Shown here in pieces: positions 26,438-35,485 of a stretch of 52,809 nt of DNA. How positions within the stretch are numbered: the first letter of the stretch is position 1; each line of letters starts with the position of its first letter. Source of the stretch: an uncultured Candidatus Berkelbacteria bacterium (GTDB lineage Bacteria > Patescibacteriota > UBA1384 > XYA2-FULL-43-10 > CAINNR01). Under the pieces are notes generated by a model. The model saw nothing but the letters and a program-made list of their open reading frames with translations, did not search any database and was not told the origin of the DNA. The translations under genes were made by a program, and so were the position numbers. The stretch covers positions 1 through 52,809 of the forward strand of contig CAINNR010000016.1 of the NCBI GenBank assembly GCA_903851235.1, given 5' to 3'.

Positions 26438-28573
26438 TCAATCAGACTGCAATTTTTTGTTCGATCGCTTCCGACTATAGAAAATATAATAAATTAACAA
26501 CAAAAAAGTAGCTGAAGATAATAATTCAGTCAATACTACATAACGCTCCGGCCAGAATAATAAATAAAAAATAGCGTTTTGATTTCCGTTTTTGTCGACT
26601 GAAAGTACACCGCTTGACCGCAAATCAGAAATTTTCACCTCATACCCATTGCCAATATCATTGGTTATGTGGTGTGTATTATCGGAAGAAATAACTTTAG
26701 CAAAAAAGCCACTGCCGCTCAGCAACTTCCAATAAGAATTATAACTTTCATTGAAATTCAAATTAAAATTGCCACTGATATTTTTGACCTCAATCCTATA
26801 CTTTGCCGGATTGATTTGTTCATAAGTTACGACAGGATAATTTTGACCTGAAGCAGAAATTAAGGGAGTCGTAGATTTTAATTTAATCGCTAAAATCGGT
26901 CCTTTATCGTAATAAATCTCCGCTTTTCCGACTGCAACTTCAGCTCGTAATGCTTGATCGAATTTTAATTTCTCTACATCTCCCCAATCAAAAATGTCTA
27001 AATCTTTGCGAAAAATAATGTAATCTACCCCTGCGGTTGATGACACATTGATTAGTTGATTAGCATCTTGGCTTTTTGCCGCCTCATTTATCTGATTTAT
27101 TATACTGGCAGAACCACCGGTATTGCGGTCGGAGAATGCTGATACTCCAGCAACAGGCGAAAAACCAGCATAGATATCTTGCACTTCCTGGTATGCGCCA
27201 CGAAAATTTTTGTCATATGAAGTTGAAACCATACCGCCAAGTGGGAAAAATATCGCTCTTTTGCTCTTATCATCATTTTGCAGCTTGCTGTCAAGCTCCT
27301 GATATTCTGCCGGCCAAGTTTTGGTTCTAAAGCGGAAATCTGATTGAATTTTCGGTTTACCAAAAAACGAGCCGGAAAAAAATGGCCAGGCACCAAGAAA
27401 TAGTGAAAGTAAAACCACTCCGATCAAAATATATTTCCAACGAAATTTCATCTTGAAAATATAATCGATCGTAATTGCCGCCAATGTCGCCAGAGCAAAG
27501 TTGGCTAAAACCAAAAATCTGGCGACATCTCGCATCAGATTGGCAAACGGCAGTTTGGCTACAAACTCTTGACCACCAAAATAGAAGATAATCGGCACCG
27601 CGAGTATCAGAATTAGATAGACAATATGCCGTCCGAACTTTTTCCATTGGATAAATGAAAATGCCGCCACAAAAGGCAAAGCGTAAGAAAAAATTGTCAG
27701 ATTTTTCGGAAAACTGGCTTCAAATTGATAATTAAATAAACTCGCCCAAAGCCGAAATATATTTGCTAATGTTAATTTCTCGGATGCACCAATGCTGATT
27801 GTACTTTTTACAATGTCATTGCCCACAACGCCTTGATCGGGAAATGCCAAAAGGATAAACAGCCAAAAACTGTTTAGAAGAATAAATCCGATAATCGTCG
27901 CCAAGCCGTAGACGATGCTTAACTTGAACTTCTTCGTTGATATTCCGTAGCCAAGAACTAAAGCCAGTAAAATTAACGAATACCACACTATTGTCTGAGA
28001 TTGAATTGCTAAAGTAAAAACAATTGCTGTCAATATCAGATATCGAAAATCTCGCTTATCAACCGCATTTAAAAACAAAAAACTAAAGAGAGGCATTAGG
28101 GCCAAAGACAACAGAACGTATAGCCAACCCATCAGAGAGTAATTGAAAAATACCGGAGTGAGAATAAAAATAAAACCGCCAATAAACGCCGATAGAGGTT
28201 TTAACCCAATGTAGCGAGCAAAGAGGCTAAAGTTCGCCGCGCCAAGACCAAAAGTCAGGACAAGAGAAATTTTTATTAGCAAAGGAACACCGATACCGAT
28301 TTTTGCAAACAATAATAGAGGTGCAATAAAGAAAATGACGACAGAGGATAATTGCCGGGTGCCAAAAATATTTCCGGTACGAGTCCAAGTGTGAAAAAGA
28401 GTATCAAAAAATACTTTAATCTGACTGGCAGTGGCAGGAAATCCCCAATCTCCACCGCTGAGGCTGCCTTTCGAAAAAAACAATTTAAGAAAAATCAGAA
28501 AAGAGACTAAGAAGTAAAATAAAAAAAGGTAACCATAATGTGATAAGAACTTTTTAATAATTTTCTCCATCAA
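26438..28573 (-). CDS. Large multi-TM YfhO/GT-C-like membrane protein
   Basis: 711 aa; many TM segments, C-terminal soluble part and final TM. Confidence 0.75.
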   Translation of the reverse strand: MMEKIIKKFLSHYGYLFLFYFLVSFLIFLKLFFSKGSLSGGDWGFPATASQIKVFFDTLFHTWTRTGNIFGTRQLSSVVIFFIAPLLLFAKIGIGVPLLIKISLVLTFGLGAANFSLFARYIGLKPLSAFIGGFIFILTPVFFNYSLMGWLYVLLSLALMPLFSFLFLNAVDKRDFRYLILTAIVFTLAIQSQTIVWYSLILLALVLGYGISTKKFKLSIVYGLATIIGFILLNSFWLFILLAFPDQGVVGNDIVKSTISIGASEKLTLANIFRLWASLFNYQFEASFPKNLTIFSYALPFVAAFSFIQWKKFGRHIVYLILILAVPIIFYFGGQEFVAKLPFANLMRDVARFLVLANFALATLAAITIDYIFKMKFRWKYILIGVVLLSLFLGAWPFFSGSFFGKPKIQSDFRFRTKTWPAEYQELDSKLQNDDKSKRAIFFPLGGMVSTSYDKNFRGAYQEVQDIYAGFSPVAGVSAFSDRNTGGSASIINQINEAAKSQDANQLINVSSTAGVDYIIFRKDLDIFDWGDVEKLKFDQALRAEVAVGKAEIYYDKGPILAIKLKSTTPLISASGQNYPVVTYEQINPAKYRIEVKNISGNFNLNFNESYNSYWKLLSGSGFFAKVISSDNTHHITNDIGNGYEVKISDLRSSGVLSVDKNGNQNAIFYLLFWPERYVVLTELLSSATFLLLIYYIFYSRKRSNKKLQSD

Positions 28574-28574
28574 A

Positions 28575-29123
28575 TCAAGCCTTCTTTAATGATTTTATCG
28601 CTCTCGCCGGACTTCCGACAATTACAGAATATGGCGGGAATGATTTGGTCACAATACTGCCGGCACCAACAACGCAATGTTTGCCAAGTTTAACGCCTTT
28701 TAAGATGAAACTTCTGGCCCCGATAAAACAATCATCATCAATTTCAATCTGCTCGCCGGCTGTTAACCCGCTATCCATTGGCGAGATATTTGCTTTAAAC
28801 AGGTGGTCGTGATCCATAATTGAAACTCCGTAGGAAAATAAGCATTTTTTGCCAATAACAATTCCTTTTTTAACCAAAAAAGTTGCATTACGACCAATAT
28901 TGGTACCATCACCGATAGAGATTTTCGACGAAAGATCATTACCATCGATTTGCAGCCAGGCGTTCCGTCCGATCATCACGTTATCTCCGATGATGATACC
29001 TTTTAACCGAACATTCAGCCAATCATAACCGGGGCCGATGAAACTTCGGCGACCAAATCTCATCCCACGGGCTCGAGCCGGAATTGAGATCAAATAAGCA
29101 ACAGAACTTTGTATAATATTCAT
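28575..29123 (-). CDS. Hexapeptide-repeat acyltransferase
   Basis: IDDDCFIGARSFILKGVKLGKHCVVGAGSIVTKSFPPYSVIVGSPARAIKSL. Confidence 0.9.
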   Translation of the reverse strand: MNIIQSSVAYLISIPARARGMRFGRRSFIGPGYDWLNVRLKGIIIGDNVMIGRNAWLQIDGNDLSSKISIGDGTNIGRNATFLVKKGIVIGKKCLFSYGVSIMDHDHLFKANISPMDSGLTAGEQIEIDDDCFIGARSFILKGVKLGKHCVVGAGSIVTKSFPPYSVIVGSPARAIKSLKKA

Positions 29124-29126
29124 AAT

Positions 29127-30080
29127 TTAGACTCTCTGTTTGCCGAAAATTATCCCACGAATCGAATAGAAGGCGCTGACGAATAACAAAAAAATATTTA
29201 AAAACGGCAATATTAAAATTCGCGGATTACGATATTCTCTAGCAAAAATTATTTTGCTGTAATAGACAGAGTATATCAAAATTAGAGCCAAAGCCAGAAA
29301 TCTGACGTATGGAATTAACAGCCCGATGAGCAAAAATTCACGAAAAAAAGCGTTGAAAATCTGCCTTGGAGTTTTTATTACCCAATGGCGCAACATGACT
29401 CCTTGAGCTTCGGAGTATTGCCCCTGTTTTTTGATAATATCTTTGGCCGAAAATTTATCATCATCTCTATGGAGGTGAATAATTTTTGCCTTTGTCGGAA
29501 CCAGTTGACCAATCTTACTTAAACGATTGATGATATCGCCATCCTCACCGGCAGTTCGGAAATTTTTGGCGTCAAATCCGCCGACTCTCTTTAGCGCGCT
29601 TCGGCGAAAACAATCGAACTTTCCGTCAAGCCCGCAATAAGTTCTTTCGACCATTCTGGCAAAAAAAACTTTCTGCCAAAAATTATACCTTTGCCAAACT
29701 TTGATCGGATGCAAAACTTGATGGTAGGCGGCGACAATAGTTTTGTCGGATGTTACAAGTGGTTTGACCAACTCTTCCAACGAATTTTTTTTCAAGATAA
29801 CGTCTTGGTGAAGTGTAACTATTAGGTCGGATTTTGACTTTTCAATTCCTTCATTATAGGTCGCCGCCAAACCGATCGGTTTCGAATGATTAATTACTTT
29901 GGCGCAAGTTAAACGATTTTTTCGAATAAAATCATTGATAATTTCAGCCGAGGCATCACGAGAACCGTCGTTAAACAACAAAAGCTGATCAAACTTCAAA
30001 CTTTGATTAACCAGGCTTTGCAGAGTCTTTTCGATCGTTGACTCGCCATTATAAATTGGAACAATGATTGATATCGACAT
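29127..30080 (-). CDS. GT2 family glycosyltransferase
   Basis: SIIVPIYNGESTIEKTLQSLVNQSL...LFNDGSRDAS; GEDGDIINRL. Confidence 0.92.
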   Translation of the reverse strand: MSISIIVPIYNGESTIEKTLQSLVNQSLKFDQLLLFNDGSRDASAEIINDFIRKNRLTCAKVINHSKPIGLAATYNEGIEKSKSDLIVTLHQDVILKKNSLEELVKPLVTSDKTIVAAYHQVLHPIKVWQRYNFWQKVFFARMVERTYCGLDGKFDCFRRSALKRVGGFDAKNFRTAGEDGDIINRLSKIGQLVPTKAKIIHLHRDDDKFSAKDIIKKQGQYSEAQGVMLRHWVIKTPRQIFNAFFREFLLIGLLIPYVRFLALALILIYSVYYSKIIFAREYRNPRILILPFLNIFLLFVSAFYSIRGIIFGKQRV

Positions 30081-30089
30081 TTTACCGAT

Positions 30090-30764
30090 TTAAGATAATT
30101 TTTTAATACTAAAAAGACCAAACGCCGACCTAGGCAAATGGTAGGCCAGTATTTGACTTAGTGAGGCAATGACAAACCAGAAAGATTTTGGTTGAAAGCG
30201 AATTGTTGCGGTCATATCATCGCCCATTGTGGTTGACTGAACTTCACGGCGAAAAAACTTAAAGCCGGCCAGACCGTGGCAAGTAAAACCAAGACCAGAC
30301 ATTTTTTTGTAACTCCAACCGGATAAATGTTTTTGCCAGGGATTATCGTCGAGTGATTTCTGAGGCAAAAAACCATTTGGAGAGGACACAATCAGCTTCT
30401 TTCTTGCCCATTTTTCAGCTTTTTTCAAAATCTTGCGGCCGACTTTTTCCGGCAAATGTTCTAAGACTTCGATCATAATTACGGCATCAAAAGAATCTTT
30501 CGGAAAATCGAGATCCAAAATGTCTTTTTTTAAATATTTAGAGTGAATATTTTTCGATTTCGATGCTTTCAGATACTCATCAAAAATTTCAACACCGAGG
30601 CTTTTTTTGACATCCCGGCAATATTGCAACGGTGATGACGGGCCACAACCTAAATCCAAAACGCTTTCACAACCGGAGAGTTCTCTTTTCAAGCAATAAA
30701 CAACTGTCGGGAAGAGAAAACTAACAATTCTGTTATGATAAAGTTTTTTGACCAGATTTCTCAT
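30090..30764 (-). CDS. SAM-dependent methyltransferase
   Basis: VLDLGCGPSSPLQYC; DAVIMIEVLEHLPEKVGRKIL. Confidence 0.88.
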   Translation of the reverse strand: MRNLVKKLYHNRIVSFLFPTVVYCLKRELSGCESVLDLGCGPSSPLQYCRDVKKSLGVEIFDEYLKASKSKNIHSKYLKKDILDLDFPKDSFDAVIMIEVLEHLPEKVGRKILKKAEKWARKKLIVSSPNGFLPQKSLDDNPWQKHLSGWSYKKMSGLGFTCHGLAGFKFFRREVQSTTMGDDMTATIRFQPKSFWFVIASLSQILAYHLPRSAFGLFSIKKLS

Positions 30765-31774
30765 TTCGTACCATATAATTTTATTCCGGCCAAATCCTTG
30801 GCGATTATATTGCGTTTATATCGATCAACCAGCGGAATCAGGATGAAACGCGGAACTATAGTCAGACCGATAACATAAAACCAAAACTTAAGTGAGTACA
30901 AATTTTTCGGCCGGTATTTAATTAAAAGCCCGATCTCGTTGAAAAATAAGGGGAACTTTGAGTAGTTTTTCATTTGAACCAAACCATCATAATTTAGAGC
31001 AATGTGACTAATCCCCCACTGTCGAGGTATTTGATACTTTTTTCCTTTTAGAACTTTTTTAAACATCCGCACCCAGGTGAAAGTCGGAGAAGGCTCATAA
31101 ATTGAGGACAACGATCTGGTTTGACTGGAAAAAATCCGAACGGCCAAAATATAATCTTTCAAAAATACCGCTTTATGTTCACGGAAAATCGCCAAGAATG
31201 GATAAATATGCGCCGGGAAAATGTCCGGGTGGATCGGCTCTCGCATCCAATCGTTGCGATAAGCTAAACCGGACAGTTGACCGACCGATTCAAAAACTTT
31301 GGAAAAAACTTTTTCATCGTCAAAAATTGAGATTAAACAATCAGAATTTTCATCAAGCGGTTTAACCGCGCGAACAGCTGAATTGACACTGTCATTTTCA
31401 AACCAATAGTACGGTCTGGTGACAACACCGACGTCTTTATCCATTTTAAAAGCCGCAAATGTTTTTTCGAGAGCAAATTTGGATAAAATATCATCATTAC
31501 CCATTAAATAAACATATTTACCCGTCGCCAATTCCCGGCATCTTTTCAGATTACCCGAATAACCAAGATTTTTTTCGTTCCGAAAGTATTTAATTCGCGA
31601 ATCTTTCGCTTGCCACTTTTTGATCACCTCCTCGGTTTTGTCCGGCGAATTGTCGTCAACAATAATCAGTTCGAAATCCGAAAAAGTTTGGTTCAAAATG
31701 CTCTTGATTGTCGCACCGATGATCCCAGCTGATTTATAAGCCGGAATCAGGACAGAAAAAATTGGTTTCTTCAT
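30761..31774 (-). CDS. GT2 family glycosyltransferase
   Basis: FSVLIPAYKSAGIIGATIKSILNQTFSDFELIIVDDNSPDKTEEVI. Confidence 0.92.
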   Translation of the reverse strand: MKKPIFSVLIPAYKSAGIIGATIKSILNQTFSDFELIIVDDNSPDKTEEVIKKWQAKDSRIKYFRNEKNLGYSGNLKRCRELATGKYVYLMGNDDILSKFALEKTFAAFKMDKDVGVVTRPYYWFENDSVNSAVRAVKPLDENSDCLISIFDDEKVFSKVFESVGQLSGLAYRNDWMREPIHPDIFPAHIYPFLAIFREHKAVFLKDYILAVRIFSSQTRSLSSIYEPSPTFTWVRMFKKVLKGKKYQIPRQWGISHIALNYDGLVQMKNYSKFPLFFNEIGLLIKYRPKNLYSLKFWFYVIGLTIVPRFILIPLVDRYKRNIIAKDLAGIKLYGTK

Positions 31775-31777
31775 CAG

Positions 31778-32455
31778 TTAATCTTTCTTATTTAATTTAG
31801 TACATTTAAATATTAAGCTTTTCCCTAACTTCGGGAAAATCCTGACAAAAAATTTATCCACAACTTTGCCTTGCGGATCAAAGTTAATTGTATCAGTCAC
31901 AAAGCGAATCGGCAAAAAATTATTTTCCACTAACAAGTTTTTCAATGAATCGTAGGTGAAATATCTAATGTGGCCGGCATCGTAACTTCTGGCCGTCGTT
32001 TCAATTAATGGGCTGATGCCAAAAGCCAAGAATATTCTCCGGCCGAACGAAGCTAAATTCGGTGTATCAATGACCAAATGACCGCTAGGTTTAAGCGCAA
32101 GAAGGATATTAGTCAGAAATTTATCTGTATCGAAAATGTGTTCGATGATTTCGCCAGCATAAACAACATCAAATTTCTCCTTTAATTTTTTTTGCCAATC
32201 CGAATTAAGATCAAGATCGTAAACTTTTATTCCTCGCTTCTTGCATTTTTTGATCGCCCCTTCGGCAATTTCAATTCCGGTTACATCATTGCCCATGTCG
32301 GAAATTATTTTGCTAAACATTCCATCGCCGCAGCCCAAATCTAAAACCTTTTTATTGCTACCGATCATTTTAAGAACGTTTGCAAACCGGACAGCTTCAA
32401 TTTTATTGAACGGAAAGTCGTGTTTGTATCTGATTGTATTAAATTTCTTGTTCAT
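31778..32455 (-). CDS. SAM-dependent methyltransferase
   Basis: VLDLGCGDGMFSKIISDMGNDVTGIE; VVYAGEIIEHIFDTDKFL. Confidence 0.9.
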   Translation of the reverse strand: MNKKFNTIRYKHDFPFNKIEAVRFANVLKMIGSNKKVLDLGCGDGMFSKIISDMGNDVTGIEIAEGAIKKCKKRGIKVYDLDLNSDWQKKLKEKFDVVYAGEIIEHIFDTDKFLTNILLALKPSGHLVIDTPNLASFGRRIFLAFGISPLIETTARSYDAGHIRYFTYDSLKNLLVENNFLPIRFVTDTINFDPQGKVVDKFFVRIFPKLGKSLIFKCTKLNKKD

Positions 32456-33618
32456 TTTGTCGTTAAACCGATGATTTTTGATTCTTCCTTGGCAATTTCA
32501 TCCCAGCTATATTTTCTTATCATATTCTCCCCCTGGCTGGCAAGTTCGGCCAATTTTTTTCGATTTTTTAAAAGTGATGATATTTTTTCGGCAAAACTTT
32601 TCTTATTTCCGATGCTCGCAGTTTCAACCAAGTGATCAAAAACTTCCTTGTAAACTGGTAGATCCCAAGCTACAACCGGAACCCCAGACGCGAAGGCTTC
32701 AGCAACTGCGATACCAAAACCCTCTTCGTGACTGGGAAAAATGAAAACTTCTGATGATTTCAAAATTTTGTAAGCTTCGTCGTTTTCCAAAAAGCCCATA
32801 ATTTCAACACTCTTAGAAATTCCTAAAATATCAAAAGACGCTTGCAATTTTGATTTAATCTCGTCACTACCGCCACCAATAATTTTCAACTTCGCGGTTG
32901 GAACTTTTTTCACCACTTCCGACCAAATCTCCGGCAATTCAAAAATTCCCTTTGACGGCACCAGTCGAGCGATAAAACAACATTGATTCGCAGTCTTTTT
33001 TACCTTAATATTTTTAAAATATTCTAAATCAATACCGCAAGGATTTACAACTATTTTCTTTTTATCAAAGTGATACTTTCCCGTAAGCTCGTCTTGAACT
33101 TGGTAGTTAAGATTGATGATTTTGTCCGCCAGCCGGTTAATTCTGGCAAATGAAAAATCCTGAATTTTTGATCCGATGATGCTGACAATTTTGTTACCCG
33201 GTCGCTGCCGCCAATTCGGGTAAATGTGAAAAATACAGGAAATCCATTTCGTCTTCAAATTTTTTTTCTTATATTGATACGCCGGCAGCACGTCGGGGAA
33301 AAAGTCGGATGACGAATAAATGACGTCGTACTTTTTTTCGGCCAACTTTTTTATCAGCCAATTCGCCCGTTTTCTATATCTAAATAGAATGTTGCCCGTC
33401 TCCAAATTTTCCGGCGAGATGATGAAATTAGCCTCACAAACTTCCTTTTTGATAACAGCAAAACCATCCTTTGAAGTGTAAATATCAAGGCTGAAATCTT
33501 TGCCAATCCGCTGAAAAATTTGCATCACTCTTTGGTCGCCACCGGAAATTCCGGCGCCGGCATTCCAAAATGAATTGATCAGGATTGCAATTTTAGGTTT
33601 TCCAGACTTATTTGCCAT
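32452..33618 (-). CDS. GT4-type (GT-B) glycosyltransferase
   Basis: CFIARLVPSKGIFELPEIW; VFIFPSHEEGFGIAVAEAFASGVPVVAWDLPVYKEV. Confidence 0.93.
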   Translation of the reverse strand: MANKSGKPKIAILINSFWNAGAGISGGDQRVMQIFQRIGKDFSLDIYTSKDGFAVIKKEVCEANFIISPENLETGNILFRYRKRANWLIKKLAEKKYDVIYSSSDFFPDVLPAYQYKKKNLKTKWISCIFHIYPNWRQRPGNKIVSIIGSKIQDFSFARINRLADKIINLNYQVQDELTGKYHFDKKKIVVNPCGIDLEYFKNIKVKKTANQCCFIARLVPSKGIFELPEIWSEVVKKVPTAKLKIIGGGSDEIKSKLQASFDILGISKSVEIMGFLENDEAYKILKSSEVFIFPSHEEGFGIAVAEAFASGVPVVAWDLPVYKEVFDHLVETASIGNKKSFAEKISSLLKNRKKLAELASQGENMIRKYSWDEIAKEESKIIGLTTK

Positions 33619-33633
33619 TTTTTAACTCTGTTT

Positions 33634-33753
33634 TCAATTTACCCGATTTAGTTCCCTAGCCCCAAACACCACCTGTCCGACCTTTACCCGACCATAAACC
33701 CAAAGCGTCAACCAACAAACCATTGGATGGAATAACCAAGCGCGATCCGATTT
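33634..33753 (-). pseudogene. Remnant of GT2 C-terminus, paralogous to the end of 33986-34999
   Basis: Minus translation KSDRAWLFHPMVCWLTLWVYGRVKVGQVVFGARELNRVN* vs KPDRAWFFHPLACWLTLWVYGWGKIGQMIFGARELNRAGWKQ*. Confidence 0.9.
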
Positions 33754-33818
33754 TAATAGAAATTATCCGCCGTTACCAGTCTAACTTTTGCGTCTGGGTA
33801 TCTGTTTTTAAAAATCGT

Positions 33819-33886
33819 ATGTATAAATAGTTATATCTTTTTAAGCACCCAATGTACAAAAAGTTATATCTATTTATACATCGTGA
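33819..33886. repeat. Long inverted repeat, ~25-bp arms
   Basis: ATGTATAAATAGTTATATCTTTTTA ... and rc(CAAAAAGTTATATCTATTTATACAT), about 22/25 matching. Confidence 0.75.
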
Positions 33887-33985
33887 CTTGTTTCTGTTGA
33901 GCTTTCTTTGATATATTGTGAACCCGATTATAGGTTAATCCTCATATCCAATTCCTAATAGATCAATGGATAGGCTTTTATCACC

Positions 33986-34999
33986 TTACTGTTTCCAGCC
34001 AGCCCGATTCAGTTCCCGGGCACCGAAAATCATCTGCCCGATCTTACCCCAGCCGTAAACCCAAAGCGTCAACCAGCAGGCCAACGGATGAAAGAACCAG
34101 GCGCGATCCGGTTTTTTAACATAGCCGATGCAAGCCTCGACAAAGGTCGGCAACCAGAGTGCGGAAAAAATAATGAATTTTACAAACCCACCTTTGTTCA
34201 ATTTGTTCCAAGGATATTTCCGTACGCCAAGTTTATTGTAATAGCCGAAATCTTTGATTCGCCGCTTTTGTTTGCGAATGAAAGTTGAAACCGTACCGGA
34301 AAAAACGTGGATGATGCCAACTTTGACTTTGGCAAATTTATTTTTCTTATGTGCTATCAGTTCGTGAATTTCATCAATGTCAAATAAATAATCACCAACC
34401 TGTTTTTCTATCAGTGCCCGACGAATCATCGTGCCGTTGGCGCCGATTGTCGGAACCTTATATTTCTCCAGAGTTAACTTGATGTAGTTGCCGCAATCTT
34501 CCTCCACCACCGGTAAAGCGGTCCAGCGGCCGGTCAGATGATTAATACGGTCATAATTGCCCAAGTACATGCAGATCGGATCATTCATACCAATTAGGGC
34601 ACAGTAGCGGGTAATATAGCCATCTTTCTTTCGATAAGTATATTCGATCGGCTCAGACCCGATAATCTGGCTGTCAACAAACGGCTCAACCATTCGCTCC
34701 AACCATTTTTTGTCCGGTAGATAATTGTCCGAGTCGATCAAGGCAATAATTTCATTTTTGGCCGCTTTGAGTCCGGCGGCTTTGCCGGCTTCACCGGTTA
34801 TAAGCTTATTCGGTACGACACGGCAACCGTACTTTTTGGCGATGGCAAGTGTTTTATCGGTTGAACCACCATCGGCAATAATAATTTCGTACTTTGATTT
34901 CGGATACTCTTGATTTCGGATCCGACGCAAACATTCGCCAAGCGGCTTGGCGGCATTCAAGGTTGGGATAATAATGGAGACTGTCGGTTGATTTTTCAT
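33986..34999 (-). CDS. GT2 family glycosyltransferase
   Basis: VSIIIPTLNAAKPLGECLRRIRNQEYPKSKYEIIIADGGSTDKT. Confidence 0.92.
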   Translation of the reverse strand: MKNQPTVSIIIPTLNAAKPLGECLRRIRNQEYPKSKYEIIIADGGSTDKTLAIAKKYGCRVVPNKLITGEAGKAAGLKAAKNEIIALIDSDNYLPDKKWLERMVEPFVDSQIIGSEPIEYTYRKKDGYITRYCALIGMNDPICMYLGNYDRINHLTGRWTALPVVEEDCGNYIKLTLEKYKVPTIGANGTMIRRALIEKQVGDYLFDIDEIHELIAHKKNKFAKVKVGIIHVFSGTVSTFIRKQKRRIKDFGYYNKLGVRKYPWNKLNKGGFVKFIIFSALWLPTFVEACIGYVKKPDRAWFFHPLACWLTLWVYGWGKIGQMIFGARELNRAGWKQ

Positions 35000-35032
35000 A
35001 AGGTTTATTTAATTGATTACTAGTGATTATTT

Positions 35033-35458
35033 TTACGTCCACAACTTATTATGATCGAAGTTTTTAGCAGCTCGATAGGAGATAAAATATGTCGGCCAAA
35101 CAGCGCCGTTCATGACAGTATCGTAGAGCAGATGAAGTAAATTGGAAAAACCGAGCGAAAGAAACAGCCAGCCAAGATTCGGAAAAATAAATCCCAGCGC
35201 AATGAAGATGATAGCATATTCAAAACCGTGAGCAAAAACATAAACTTTACCGGAAGTGACAAAATGTTTGCCGGAAAAAAAATCAGCTGAGTTGAGTTTG
35301 AAACCGCGGTTGATAAAATAATCTATCAAGTGATCGCCATCGATAAAAAAACCGCCGACCAAGGCCAATCCAACGGCCCAAAAATCATGGCAAAAATATC
35401 CGACTATTATGCCGACAATGATCGAAAGTGAAAAGTGAGTTAATTCGTCTTGAATCAT
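35033..35458 (-). CDS. Membrane-bound metal-dependent hydrolase-like protein (YdjM/DUF457-like)
   Basis: HFSLSIIVGIIVGYF...GGFFIDGDHLIDYF...HGFEYAIIF conserved His/Asp in TM context. Confidence 0.6.
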   Translation of the reverse strand: MIQDELTHFSLSIIVGIIVGYFCHDFWAVGLALVGGFFIDGDHLIDYFINRGFKLNSADFFSGKHFVTSGKVYVFAHGFEYAIIFIALGFIFPNLGWLFLSLGFSNLLHLLYDTVMNGAVWPTYFISYRAAKNFDHNKLWT

Positions 35459-35485
35459 AAATTAGTCTCATTAACCCCAATAAGT

